Below are positions 23,760-34,036 of a stretch of DNA of 64,000 nucleotides, in pieces (within the stretch, counting starts at the first letter, position 1; every line of letters begins with the position of its first letter). The notes beneath the pieces were generated by a model. That model had not been told where the DNA came from. It did not search any database and worked only from the letters and a program-made list of their open reading frames with translations. Source of the DNA: Cyrtodaria siliqua. Taxonomy: Eukaryota > Mollusca > Bivalvia > Adapedonta > Hiatellidae. Location of the stretch: positions 1 to 64,000 of the forward strand of contig JAWPHD010010228.1 in the NCBI GenBank assembly GCA_037043455.1. Direction: 5' to 3'. Both the position numbers and the translations under genes were made by a program.

Positions 23760-24370
23760 CATTTTTTTATAATCTGACCTTGACCTTTAACCCGAAAATA
23801 ATTAGGGGTTGCCGTCTGACCAAGGGGAGTATTTTTTTTGCATACAATCCTAGATTTTAGGTCCAGTTTATGAATTATTACAGGAAAGCTAATTTCATGC
23901 CATTCTGTTATAAATAAAATTTGATGAGCTGATCACGCTTCATTTTTGAGGCATGGTTGAAAGAGTTTTGAAGCTTAAACTGTTTTTACCCCAGACTTCG
24001 TCACAAAACAATTTTAATTTGTATCCAATTTCACAGTATTCATGCAATTAATTGAAAATATTAACGACCATGATAATCATTTTCTTTTCTTCATTCAATC
24101 TGAATATGCCTGTTCAACAAACTAAGAGTATAAGGATCTAGGACAGTTATGTATACGGTCATCAAACTATGTTTGATGCACCACTTATTTATAAATACCT
24201 TTCGTAATTTCCAGCCAAAATCTCGACTGTTCTTGAAAATTTCTCACGACCTACAATACAATTGTATAAGTGTTTTGAGGTTAAAATATGAAAAATAAAA
24301 TATTCACATGCTGGTCGCTATCATGATGGATTATACAGCAGATATAAGAGCAGTGTGGAATCACTAAGTA
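23760..24370. other. Unassigned AT-rich stretch
   Basis: Nothing recognised on either strand. Confidence 0.4.
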
Positions 24371-24375
24371 GAGGA

Positions 24376-24720
24376 TATTTGTTTATTTGAAGTGAACATA
24401 GGATTTATTTCCATCGAGAAGTGAGAAAACTTATATTTTCACGAGTGCTTTACCACGAGTGAAAACATTTGAGTTTTCTCACTTCTAGATGAAAATAAAT
24501 TCTATATTCACGACAAACCAACAAATGTATACTCACAACCTGGAAATTTATGCAAAAAAAAACATGCGCCAAAACAATGACGTCAATAACGTCAGCAACG
24601 TAAACAACGTCAACAGTTGCATGACGTCATTTCGAGTGAAAATATTATATTTTCACAGTGAAATATAAGGTTTTATTTTAATCATAAAATCCACTATTTC
24701 ACTAGAAAGTATATAACAAA
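24376..24720. repeat. Fold-back element with CRE-like palindromes
   Basis: The arms at 24376-24425 and 24473-24529 mirror each other (AGAAGTGAGAAAAC against GTTTTCTCACTTCT), around ATTTTCACGAGTG...CACGAGTG. Downstream (24578-24629) are two perfect TGACGTCA sites with AACGTCA-like copies at 8-9 bp steps between them. A second block with related GTGAAAATAT motifs ends near 24720. Confidence 0.65.
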
Positions 24721-24754
24721 CACATATATTACAGCTTCAACAAGATGAAAAAAA

Positions 24755-24840
24755 TGGCCTCGCTAGCTCAGTAGATTATACTAAGATAAGGCCTTGGCTG
24801 TAGAGATACAGGACTCACAACACTATTACCTCCCTTGAAT
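24755..24840 (+). repeat. Weak tRNA-like sequence
   Basis: GCCTCGCTAGCTCAGTAGAT resembles the 5' half and A box of a tRNA-derived SINE. No good B box follows, so it is probably a degraded copy. Confidence 0.3.
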
Positions 24841-25050
24841 ACTTGTGCCCTACAGATGGAGGTAGATAAAAAAATAAGTTGGCTTTTCTACATTTTACTT
24901 TCCATCGCATAGGAAGAGATCACAGAACAAATCATGTTGATAGATTTCTAGCTAATTCTGCCTCATTTTACACATCATGGGTCTAATAACCATGGGTTAT
25001 ATTATTGTCATATGATTACCCAAAATGTGTCATGCAAACATGTAATTAAA

Positions 25051-26331
25051 ACAAGAGATCAATGACCTTGAAGCTCTACTGATTGATTTTGATTTCAGGA
25101 AGTAGTCGCTACAAACTTGTTTTTTGAAAATCTATTTTTAGCCGCCGTGGCCATCTTGAATTTCCGGCCGACCTGAAATTTTGCTAGGATCAATTAGACA
25201 TCAAGAGCAACATTCCTGTGAAGTTTCTTGAAAATCCGTCAAGTAGTTTCAGAGGAGTAGTCGCTATAAGTTTTCATTATATAACTCTATGTAAACAAAG
25301 ATGGCAACTGACAGCCATGTTTAACATTGAATCAAAATAATGTTCGACTCGGATAACCATCATGTCATGCTGATCATTTTAGAAAAAGTCCCATATCAAT
25401 ATCACTTATAGTTTTCAAGAAGTAGTCGCTACAAACTTGTATTTTGAAAATCTATTTTTAGCCATGGTGGCCATCTTGAATTTCCGGCCGACCTGAACAT
25501 TTTGCTAGGATCAATGAGACATCAAGAGGAACATTCGTGTGAAGTTTCATGAAAATCCGTCAAGTAGTTTCAGAGGAGTAGTCGCTACAAGTTTTCATTA
25601 TATAACTCTATGTAAACAAAGATGGCCACTGGCAGCCATGTTTAACGTCGAATCAAAATAATGTTTGACTCAGGTAACCATCATGTCATGCTGATCATTT
25701 AAGAAAAAGTCCCATATCAATATCTCTTATAGTTTTCAAGAAGTAGTCGCTACAAACTTATTTTTTAAAAATCTATTTTTAGCCCTGGTGGCCATCTTGA
25801 ATGTCCGGCCGACCTGAAATTTTGCTAGGATCAATTAGACATCAAGAGCAACATTCCTGTGAAGTTTCATGAAAATCCGCCAAGTAGTTTCAGAGGAGTA
25901 GTCGCTACAAGATTTTACTATTTAACTCTATGTAAACAAAGATGGCCGCTGGCAGCCATGTTTAACGTCGAATCAAAACGATTTTTGATAAGGACCAACA
26001 TCATGTCATGCTGATCATTTTAGAAAAAGTCCCATATCAATATCACTTATAGTTTTCAAGAAGTAGTCGCTACAAACTTGTATTTTAAAACTCTATTTTT
26101 AGCTTTGGCGGCCATCTTGGATTTCACATCAACATGAATTTTTGCTAGGATCAACTAGACTTTATGGGCAACATTTCTGTAAAGTTTCATGAATATCCAT
26201 CCAGTAGTTTCAGAGGAGTAGTCGCTACAAATAAAAGTTTACGGACAGACAGACGGACGGACAGACGGACGGACGGACGACGGACGCCGCACCACGGCAT
26301 AAGCTCTGCTGATCTCTGATCAGAAGAGCTA
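25051..26331 (+). mobile_element. Tandem-body element, family A, full length
   Basis: Opens ACAAGAGATCAATGACC, then AAGCTCTACTGATTGATTTT. Nearly four units of about 335-340 bp follow, with modules GTAGTCGCTACAAACTTG, GGCCATCTTGAATTTCC, AGTTTCATGAAAATCCGTC and AACTCTATGTAAACAAAGAT. The 3' end is an ACGGACAG microsatellite, GCCGCACCACGGCATAAGC and GATCAGAAGAGCTAAAAA. Non-coding. The copy at 50364 has one unit fewer. Confidence 0.75.
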
Positions 26332-26636
26332 AAAATTCAATCTGGTAAATATTTGTTAATTGTGTTTTAAATTGCAAATATTGGATCAATGAAGAATTTA
26401 AGCATAAATACATGTTGTAAATTTTGTTTATCTCTATGCCACGAACAAAAACATTACAATGCGACCCTATGGAAAATAAATTGAGGTGTGAGACTTACAG
26501 ACCTCTGCCCCCTGTGGGTTCACTCACTGGAGGAAGCATGCCTAATCAGAAACTTCATCCTTCATTTCAGCTCCCTCTGAGGTTGCTGTCCCAATATGTG
26601 ATAGCGAGACATAAAACCCAATTTCATTTGATTTCT

Positions 26637-26797
26637 TAAGGGTTTAGTGTCTTTTTTTGTGCGTTCATTGGGGTATGAACTGTTAGTTGTCGAAGCACAT
26701 AGCGCATAATGCCGGTAGGGCATTTTGTACGCTATGTGCTTCAACAACTAACAGTTCATACCCCAATGAACGCACAAAAAAAGACACTAAACGCTTA
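26637..26797. repeat. Near-perfect palindrome of about 160 bp
   Basis: The left arm (26637-26713) and right arm (26718-26797) pair over about 70-75 bp. Landmarks are TTTAGTGTCTTTTTTTGTGC, TTGGGGTATGAACTGTTAG and GCACATAGCG, around a GCC-GGTA-GGC centre. Mismatches are few and concentrated near the centre. It could extrude a cruciform or transcribe to a long hairpin. Confidence 0.9.
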
Positions 26798-26799
26798 TA

Positions 26800-27289
26800 A
26801 TTGCAATCCACGGTTTTAAACTCTTTATCCAATTATTTTAATATCCCTGTCTTAAATCCGCCCCTGTAAATCCGAACTATATTGTTACGCAACACGCGTC
26901 TTCTGTGAATAGCGGATGAAAGTAGTTCTTCATACAATTCATTGGAAAATGAATGTAGCTTAAATTGATCATGTGATCATCCTTTAACCAATCACATTGT
27001 TAGTATTATCTAAATGTTTGAGTGACAGCAATTATAACATGATGAATTACACAGTAGTATTAATAGAAGTGTGCACTCACTAAGTGGCCTAGACCAGTGG
27101 TTAACAACATGATTCCTCAGTTTCGGACCACAACGTGATCCAGCGGATAATGTCTAAAGCAAAGTTTTGTTTGTGGATGAAACTTCCAAGGTATCAATTT
27201 ATAAAGCGCTGAAAAATAATTGAAGTTTTTGTACAGACAGCTAGATCTATGGACGGTGGGGCATAAGCATATTAAGTTATAGCTAGTAC
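26800..27289. other. Unassigned; downstream intron or flank of the CP2 gene
   Basis: No convincing exon follows the 27290 donor within this stretch. Confidence 0.4.
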
Positions 27290-27432
27290 CTGGTCAGTGA
27301 GCAGAATGTGTATTGCAGAGGGCCCCTGTACCAACGTGTCTCCAATCTGGTACTGCGTTACCTTGAATGTCTCCGAGATCTTGCTTATCATCTCCTGGCT
27401 GGTCAACTGTTCCAGATACACAGCATGGTACA
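27290..27432 (-). CDS. TFCP2: CP2-family gene, C-terminal oligomerisation exon (last one recognised)
   Basis: Acceptor TGTGTATTTCAG, donor CAG|GTACTA. Two bases complete a Val codon; then 47 residues run from YHAVYLEQLTSQEM to GPSAIHILLTDQ, phase 0 at the end. This matches the C-terminal region of TFCP2/UBP1 proteins, which mediates dimer or tetramer formation. The YHA(I/V)YLE and QGP..IH(I/V)L motifs are the family signatures. The family continues for about 25-30 residues, so at least one further exon is missing. The acceptor is the final unit of a 22-bp array that repeats it. Confidence 0.9.
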
Positions 27433-27800
27433 CTGAAATACACAGCAGGGTACACCTAAATACACAGCAGGGTACACTAAAATACACAGCATGGTAAATT
27501 TACACAGCTACACTGAAATACACAGCATGGTAAATTTACACAGCTACACTAAAATACACAGCATGGTAAATTTACACAGCTTGGTACACTGAAATACACA
27601 GGACAGCATGGGACACTGAAGTGCACAGCATGGTACACTGAAATACACAGCAGTGTATACTGAAATACACAGCAGTGTATACTGAAATACACAGCAGTGT
27701 ACACTGAAATATACAGCAGGGTACACTGAAATACACAGCCAGGCAACTCTGAAATACACAGCAAGGTAAACTGAAATACATGGTTCACCAAAATACATAT
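27417..27800 (-). repeat. 22-bp minisatellite made of the exon's 3' splice site
   Basis: On the minus strand the unit is TGTACACTGCTGTGTATTTCAG, present about 17 times with variants. The real exon at 27432 begins TGTACCATGCTGTGTAT directly after GTATTTCAG. Each unit therefore holds an acceptor plus the exon's opening bases. About ten units keep TTTCAG; others have TTTAG or TTTTAG. Open frames here are artefacts of the repeat. Confidence 0.9.
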
Positions 27801-28505
27801 ACACAGCCAACCTGTGCTGGGTTCTAGACACATATAAAGTAAAGTTTGCCTACCTGTGCTGGGCTCTTGACACATATAAAGTAAAGTGTACCTACCTGTG
27901 CTGGGTTCTTGACACATATAAAGTAAAGTCTGCCTACCTGTGCTGGGCTCTTGACACATATAAAGTAAAGTTTACCTACCTGTGCTGGGCTCTCGACACA
28001 AATAAAGTTTACCTACCTGTGCTGGGCTCTAGACACATATAAAGTAAAGTTTGCCTATCTGTGCTGGCTCTTGAAATATATAAATTTAAAGTTTGCCTAC
28101 CTGTGCTGGGCTCTTGAAATATATAAATTTAAAGTTTGCCTACCTGTGCTGGGTTCTTGACACATATAAAGTAAAGTCTGCCTACCTGTGCTGGGCTCTT
28201 GACACATATAAAGTAAAATTTACCTACCTGTGCTGGGCTCTTGACACAAATAAAGTTTACCTACCTGAGCTGGGCTCTGGACACATATAAAGTAAAGTTT
28301 GCCTACCTGTGCTGGGCTCTTGAAATATATAAATTTAAAAGTTTGCCTACCTGTGCTGGACTCTTGACACATATTAAGTCGAAGTTTACCTACCTGTGCT
28401 GGGCTCTTGACACATATTAAGTCAAATTTTGCCTACCTGCTGGGCTCTTGACACATATTAAGTCAAAGTTTGCCTACCTGTGCTGGGTTCTTGACACATA
28501 TAAAC
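27800..28505 (-). repeat. 42-bp minisatellite made of the exon's 5' splice site
   Basis: On the minus strand each unit reads TATGTGTCAAGAGCCCAGC, ACAG|GTAGGCAAAC, TTTACTT, about 16 copies with 36-46 bp variants. The upstream exon (28478-28527) ends TATATGTGTCAAGAACCCAG, CACAG|GTAGGC, so each unit repeats the exon's last 20 or so bases and its donor. A 42-bp unit is 14 codons (G-RQTLLYMCQEPST) without a stop, so use of a later donor would add in-frame repeats. Confidence 0.9.
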
Positions 28506-28527
28506 AGTAAGACGTGGTCTGACATTT
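28478..28527 (-). CDS. TFCP2: CP2-family gene, 50-bp exon
   Basis: Acceptor TTTGTTATTGCAG, donor CACAG|GTAGGC. It completes an Arg codon, encodes NVRPRLTVYMCQEPST and leaves one base that makes Val with the next exon. The RPRLT(I/V)Y(V/M)CQE motif is diagnostic for the TFCP2/UBP1 region between the SAM-like domain and the oligomerisation domain. Its 3' end is the first unit of the 42-bp array just downstream. Confidence 0.88.
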
Positions 28528-28682
28528 CTGCAATAACAAATAAAACGCATTGGTCTTGAGTCAGTTTTATGCAAAACCAACAAACTGGCCAAATAGAACA
28601 GTATGACTTTTGTTTACTGCTTTAAAATGATAGGATTTACTTAAATGTTTTTAATGTATCTATGAATGAAACCATAAACTAA

Positions 28683-29262
28683 AAATGTGCCATGGGACAA
28701 GGATGCCCCTGGTACTACTCCAAGCATATATTAATAAGGAAATCGTCTGTCGGACAACATTAATTTCTTGAAATTTTACCATTCCAGGAGCATAACTCTG
28801 AAATTACTGAGGTGATGGGGCTGATAATCCAACTTGGACCAGACATAACAATTACCCATGTTAGAAACTGGTCAACATAAATTTCATAAAGTTTACCATT
28901 CCAGGAGGTGATGGGGCTGATTATCAAACTTGGCTGAGACATAGTGCCCAAACACAATTTGACCAAATTTGGAAAAGATTGGATAACGAACCAAAGTAAG
29001 ACATTAATTTCGTGACTTTTTACTATTCCAAGTGGCATACCTTTTGAATTACTCAGGCGATAGGGCTGAAAATTTAATTTGGCCAAGACATTGTGCCCAT
29101 ATATAACGACCAAGTTTGGAAAAGAGTGGATAAAAGTTGAGTCTGGACAATATTTTTGGCACTAATGCACACACAGATACACGCAGAGATGTATAGACGG
29201 ACAGGAGTAACACTATATGCCCTTCCAAAATTATGCTATTGGCGGGGACATGAATAAAACAT
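28683..29262 (+). mobile_element. Tandem-body element, family H
   Basis: Starts TGTGCCATGGGACAAGGATG. Three units with TACCATTCCAGGAG and GGTGATGGGGCTGA follow. It ends ACAGATACACGCAG, ATAGACGGACAGGAG, then ATTATGCTATTGGCGGGGAC. It lies in the intron between two CP2 exons, on the opposite strand. Non-coding. Confidence 0.6.
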
Positions 29263-29438
29263 GTTCAGAAGCTTTAATAGCAATAATTCAACATCTCCTT
29301 GATCTACCAATAATTCAATTTGTTTTTAACCCAGGTACTGAAAATAGTTAGGGTCGCAGAAAATAACAGACTGGAACACCAGAACCACACATTATGTCCT
29401 ATTTGGTCTGAAGACAAACTTAAGCACTGGTTACTTAC

Positions 29439-29529
29439 CTGGACTGTAAAGCGTTATTCAGGCGTATGCCATCTGCCAGTCCACATATCTGTATAAGGTC
29501 ATCCCGAGTGAGACGTAACAAATCTGCTC
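29439..29529 (-). CDS. TFCP2: CP2-family gene, SAM-like domain exon 2
   Basis: Acceptor TTTATTACAG, donor TCCAG|GTAAGT. With one base from the previous exon it encodes [17 protein letters not shown] and [13 protein letters not shown]. This is the second half of the SAM-like domain (ADLLxLTRxDxIQICGxADGIRL), which serves protein-protein contacts in CP2 factors. Phases match both neighbours. Confidence 0.93.
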
Positions 29530-30327
29530 CTGTAATAAATCTCAACGTTAGTAACCATACCACGTAGTTCAAGCCACATCTGATTCTCTGGCTGGAAGGT
29601 GCATTTTGGGTAAATAAATTGTTTAATTAGAACACAAAATGTCATCTTTGTAACAGATTTCTTGCAGTTTTATCATTAACTTTTTGACAATGTCATTTTA
29701 ATTATTCATAAATTTCATGCAAAAATGAATCCCACCCACAACACGTATTTCACAGTAATAATACTGCTTCAGTCCTTTATTTCTTTAACATCACAAAATT
29801 TCAAATGTGGCATCTTTACCCTCCACAGAAACGTTTGGAGAGATAAGGAATGCGTGAGTATAAGGGGCGGGAAAATATGCACGAGTGGCAGGGGTTTTTT
29901 TTACAAATAGGGGAAGGCGCCCAGGCCCTTTCAGAGGGGAAAAAACGCGTGATTTTTTCGATTTAGGGGGAAAAAAATTTGCGGTAATTTTGCCAGTTGT
30001 GCGACATCGCTGATAAAAGTTCACAAAATATACCGCAAACAACAACAGTTTCTTCCCTTGTTATTAGTCATTGTCGTAAAGTGTTCTACGATAAACAATT
30101 GCGAAGCGTCGAAGGCGATTTATCGTTTTTTTGTCCATGATTTTTTTTTAATAATAGGGGAAAAATGTAGGTTCCCCAGATAGGGGAAGACGCCGGATCA
30201 GTAATATAGTAAAAAAAAAAGTGAGTGGTGAAAAAAGGTAAGGGTGCTAAGAGTTGTAAAAAAGATGATTAAAAGAATGCAGCAAGCTGATCTGTCTTCA
30301 GCCAACACCCCAACTTAAATTACTTAC
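29530..30327 (-). other. CP2-gene intron with G-rich remnants
   Basis: It contains GGGGAAGGCGCC and AGGGGAAGACGCCGG-like blocks at 29905-30195 separated by A/G-rich sequence, probably an old element. No exon seen. Confidence 0.45.
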
Positions 30328-30427
30328 CCGCAAAATTTTGAAACACATTGATATAATGAGAGAATCTGTTATGTTTTAACCAGGTTGTGACTTCGGTGGC
30401 ATTAGCTTCTACACATAATGAGTTTGG
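30328..30427 (-). CDS. TFCP2: CP2-family gene, SAM-like domain exon 1
   Basis: Acceptor TTTGTATTTCAG, donor GCGG|GTAAGT. It encodes PNSLCVEANATEVTTW, then LKHNRFSHYINVFQNFA and one base. The WLxxNRFSxxxxxFxNFxG pattern is the start of the CP2 SAM-like domain. Phase 0 at the start, phase 1 at the end, both consistent with neighbours. Confidence 0.93.
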
Positions 30428-30658
30428 CTGAAATACAAAGCAAACAAATTTTAACATTTATAAAGGACTCCAAACAGTTAGCCAAAACAAAACGACAGTT
30501 GTAGAATCTAGTGCACTTCTCAATCAGTATGGGAGTATCAAAATTTCTCAAACAATAAATGGCCACGTTGTTTTAGGCATATAAATTCAACAAAGTAAAC
30601 ATCAAAATGTGCAAAAGGAGTACTCAGTATATTTTATGTGAAATATAATATTTAAGAA

Positions 30659-30777
30659 ATAATAAGTACGTACCTGTGTTTTATCGAGTGCGTTAGCACG
30701 AGTGATTTTATTACTCGCATCCAAAGACTAACTGTATTTTATTCACCGATAAAATACAGGTACGTATTTATTATTTT
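30659..30777. repeat. Inverted repeat with about 28-bp arms
   Basis: The left arm GTACGTACCTGTGTTTTATCG (30666-30686) is mirrored by CGATAAAATACAGGTACGTA near 30749-30768. The centre contains GAGTGCG...CACGAGTGA. Confidence 0.8.
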
Positions 30778-31297
30778 GATTCTAACACAATAACCCCACT
30801 GTTTACGCTATTGTGGGGGCACTATATATTATCTTGGAGGTCAAGGTAAGTAATAATGCTATGTTTACAGGCTGTTCCATTGGGCGACCCCGTATCAAAA
30901 GTTTTGCGCGGTACAATATGTTTAAATACACTAGTAGTCAAGTGACAAACAATAAAGTCACTGGTTACGTCATACAGCTTGCGCTGCGCTGTATGACGTC
31001 AAACGTTCACTTGTTCAAGATGCTTATTAATGTTATATGTACTGATGCATATGATGGGTTTATATCGGGTGTGTGCAAGGTTTGGGAGCATGGTAACTTT
31101 GTTGTAATTAACATTTCATTAAAATTACTGTTGAGTTTGTCTTTGCGACGTATAATACCAAGTGACGTCATGTAACGTGGATGAAATATGTGCGGGGAAT
31201 TAATGAAACAGCTGTATTTTATCGTAGAATAACATACAGTTGTCTCTCTTCTTTGGGTATATGAAGACTGCGCAGGTTGTGTTAGAATAAATGTAAT
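30771..31297. mobile_element. Non-autonomous TIR element, about 530 bp
   Basis: ATTCTAACACAA near the left end and TTGTGTTAGAAT near the right are inverted. Inside are a perfect 12-bp hairpin (ACGTCATACAGC...GCTGTATGACGT at about 30967-30996) and a further GTGACGTCATGTA. The open frame at 30813-31175 has no recognisable domain and overlaps the hairpin, so it is not called as a gene. Confidence 0.5.
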
Positions 31298-32327
31298 AAG
31301 TCCTGTAACTCTGCACAAAAATCATAAACCAAAACACCCTGACAAGATGCGCTACTAGACATCATACTGATACTTCCAACCAAGTTTTATGAAATCGGAT
31401 GAAAAAAGTTGGAGGTAAATGGAAACTTACAACTTGAATGAAAATAAATATCATGTAAATCATGAATGATAAAATTCCCTTAAATACCTGCCTAGCAACA
31501 TGTTTGTCATAAGTTGATACCTTAAAGGCAGAATATGCAACACATAAACTGAAACAGCTGACGAAGCACTCAGAAGCGTTAACATTGTAGAGAATTATGC
31601 TAACAAATAAACTGAATAAAATTAAAGGTGAATAAGTATTTGTGTACTAATTAAGCTGTATCCCCTACATGCTGCGCCGAGCTAAGCACAACACAGGAAG
31701 TGTGCAGAACCAAATGGTTTATTTATAGCTCAGGTAATGTTTATGTAAACGCAAGAGTTAAAAAGTCAGCGTGCCCTTTTAACGAAGTGTACGTTTCTAA
31801 TCAGTTGTTTCTATTAATGCCTGGGTACATCGGGTGATTTAATGCAACTTAATATATAATATTATACACAAATACTTGACACAAAGTCTCTATCATCTCC
31901 GTTAAGGTTAACAATAAGCATATTCTGACTTTAAAGTTACTTACAATGGAAGTGTTAATTTGTCATCATTATGTTCAGATTACTATATAACTGAATTATT
32001 TCTCATGAACCCATCATTATGTTCAGGTTACTATATAACTGAATTATTTCTCATGAACCATATAAATTACATGTGATCGGATAAATAAACTAGCATTTAA
32101 AGACATATTTTCCTTTCTTTGGAAAAATGCCCTCATTCTGTCATATTTTTTTCTTTGCTCTTTGATCGGTAGAGCTAAAATCTTCAAAACAGAAAATATA
32201 CAGCCAATATGACTGATAAAATCGACCTATTATTTCACCTATGTTAAATACGCCCTGATTCCCTACCTTGGCTGTATGTGAATGTGGACAACATGGCAAT
32301 GAATGTTTAAACTATAGATACACATAC
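31298..32327. other. CP2-gene intron, mostly unassigned
   Basis: It contains a two-copy duplication of TTACTATATAACTGAATTAT at about 31979-32055 and a fragment CTAGACATCATACTGATACT of the same module seen at 59120. No exon seen. Confidence 0.45.
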
Positions 32328-32390
32328 CACAATGATAAGGGGTGACAGTGGTTCAGGCAGGTTGGCAGAGTCATTTGTTCGTTTATGGCG
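32328..32390 (-). CDS. TFCP2: CP2-family gene, linker exon B (duplicate of exon A)
   Basis: Acceptor TTTCTTTTTAAAAG, donor TTGTG|GTATGT. It encodes exactly 21 codons, RHKRTNDSANLPEPLSPLIIV, phase 0 on both sides, so it can be included or skipped without frame change. Its last 12 codons and the first 20 or so intron bases resemble exon A at 33154 (NLPESSSPVTAV, then GTATGCTTATCTACGG). A tandem exon duplication is the likely origin. The function is a disordered Ser/Pro-rich linker between the DNA-binding and SAM-like domains. Confidence 0.7.
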
Positions 32391-33153
32391 CTTTTAAAAA
32401 GAAATAATTTTGAAATTATTTTACAAAGCATTTATAGTTCAACTATATGCATTTATAGTTCAACTATATACCTGGGCATAATTACCGATACAACAAACAT
32501 TATAGTACAATATATACATACAGTTATGTGAAAATTGTTTATTTACCATTTCCGTCTAGGCAGATTTCTGAGGAACAAAAGCAGTGCAGATTTCCTACTG
32601 GGAATTATTTACCAGAAGTCACATTATTTCCCACAATTCCAGATTTAGTTTACTTCATCTATTTTCGACAAAAATAATTGGTGCTCAAAGCAACAAATGT
32701 ATATGCGATGTCAGACAACATTAGCAATGAGGCAAACTATCAAATGTAGTTATTTGCAGATTTGTTTCAATGACAAACGTCACATTCTATGTTTCCTACG
32801 TTAAACCGTCAAAAATGTGACATTACGTTTTATATCAATGCGTTTGTGAGTAAAACTATCGAAAAAAAAAAAAAAATGCGTTAGAAAACAGTTAACCAGT
32901 ATTGAAGTTTTGACTTTGAGATGGTATAGTAGTCGTTTAACGGTTGCAAATCGTGTTCAACGACTTTGCTAACGCATCCCCATTAAAAAACAATTGTGAC
33001 CATTAATGACTGACATACCTTCACAAAATAAAATTTTTAATACAGTTAACCGTATATTTAATGGCAGTATACCTGCACGAAATACCTGAAAGGGGGTGAT
33101 GCAGTATACTAAGATAGCGAGCTACAATACTTATAAACCGTAGATAAGCATAC

Positions 33154-33244
33154 CACAGCAGTAACTGGCGAGGATGATTCTGGCAGGTTGGATGGGGATG
33201 ATGGCTCCGACATTCTCGCATTGCTGGACGCTGATGACGATGAG
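33154..33244 (-). CDS. TFCP2: CP2-family gene, linker exon A
   Basis: Acceptor CGTGATTTCAG, donor GCTGTG|GTATGC. One base completes an Ile codon, then 30 residues: SSSSASSNARMSEPSS and PSNLPESSSPVTAV. It is a Ser/Pro-rich linker as in the variable region of TFCP2. Phase 0 at the end. Confidence 0.8.
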
Positions 33245-33451
33245 CTGAAATCACGGGACACATTTATAAATCTCTCTCACATATCTATCAATATTCATTT
33301 AAATGCACGTTTTGAGAAAATATGAACAAATCAATTAACTTATTGATGATTGATTTTAAAAGCAATTATTTTTGTTTAACATCAATAATGAGAATACTGA
33401 TGATTATTAAAATAGTGACTACATATATTGTTTTAAAACAAATGTTTTTTA

Positions 33452-33900
33452 ATTGAATTGAATTGAGGTTTTAAGGCGCATCAACACATGAAAGGTTATA
33501 TGGCGCCTAACAGGAATGAACATGCCAGGCTCATCCTCAATGTACATTGAGGTAAAATGTGGAAAATGGGCCCAGAACCTGCAGAACTGCAGAGTTGCGG
33601 CAATTTCTATTGTAGATACTCCATTTACGCTGGAGCCACGTTTATTGTATTTCTGTCACTACTCTAGTGATGTGAGCGAGATGTCACCAGAAACAATGCA
33701 GGGGTCATGATGAAGACCTTTAATGAGCATGAACAAAAATGATAAAATGAACATGAATTTTGGGGGTTCTACCCCTCTAACGGAATCTGCAGTGGCCCTA
33801 TTCTTTGCCCCGGAACCACAGGGGCTTAAAAAAGATTATAAACACAAATACGGAACTATAACTAGAACTATCACTAAAGGTGATGAATACCCCAACGGGC
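33452..33900 (-). mobile_element. ATTCA-tailed repeat, copy 2
   Basis: The minus-strand 3' tail AATTCAATTCAATT lies at 33452-33465. The body shares AAGGCGCATCAACACATGAA and TACGCTGGAGCCACG with the other copies. Confidence 0.7.
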
Positions 33901-34020
33901 CATAATTCTGTAATAAATTAATAAATTAAGCAACCAACACTGGGTGATGTAGAAGGACATAAGGTCATCAGTTGTTATGTGTATATGAAGTTTCGGAACA
34001 ACCCATTCAAAACTGTTTGA
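33850..34020 (+). repeat. Remnant related to 21745-22020
   Basis: AACTATAACTAGAACTATCA opening, the GGTGATGTAGAAGGACATAA block and GGAACAACCCATTCAAAACT, all shared with the remnant near 21750-21925. Confidence 0.65.
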
Positions 34021-34036
34021 GGAATGCAAGTAATAA

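Noticed and set aside
24755..24840. Functional tRNA gene
   Set aside because: Only the 5' half is tRNA-like; no matching B box or acceptor stem.
26562..26747. Minus-strand frame ending SRYHILGQQPQRELK as a CP2 C-terminus
   Set aside because: Only YHIL fits, and most of the frame lies in the palindrome at 26637-26797.
22013..28505. CRISPR array
   Set aside because: Repeats of 19-53 bp are directly tandem without unique spacers, in a eukaryotic context with introns.
30813..31175. 120-codon plus-strand frame as a gene
   Set aside because: It spans the hairpin and inverted segments of a non-autonomous element and has no recognisable domain.
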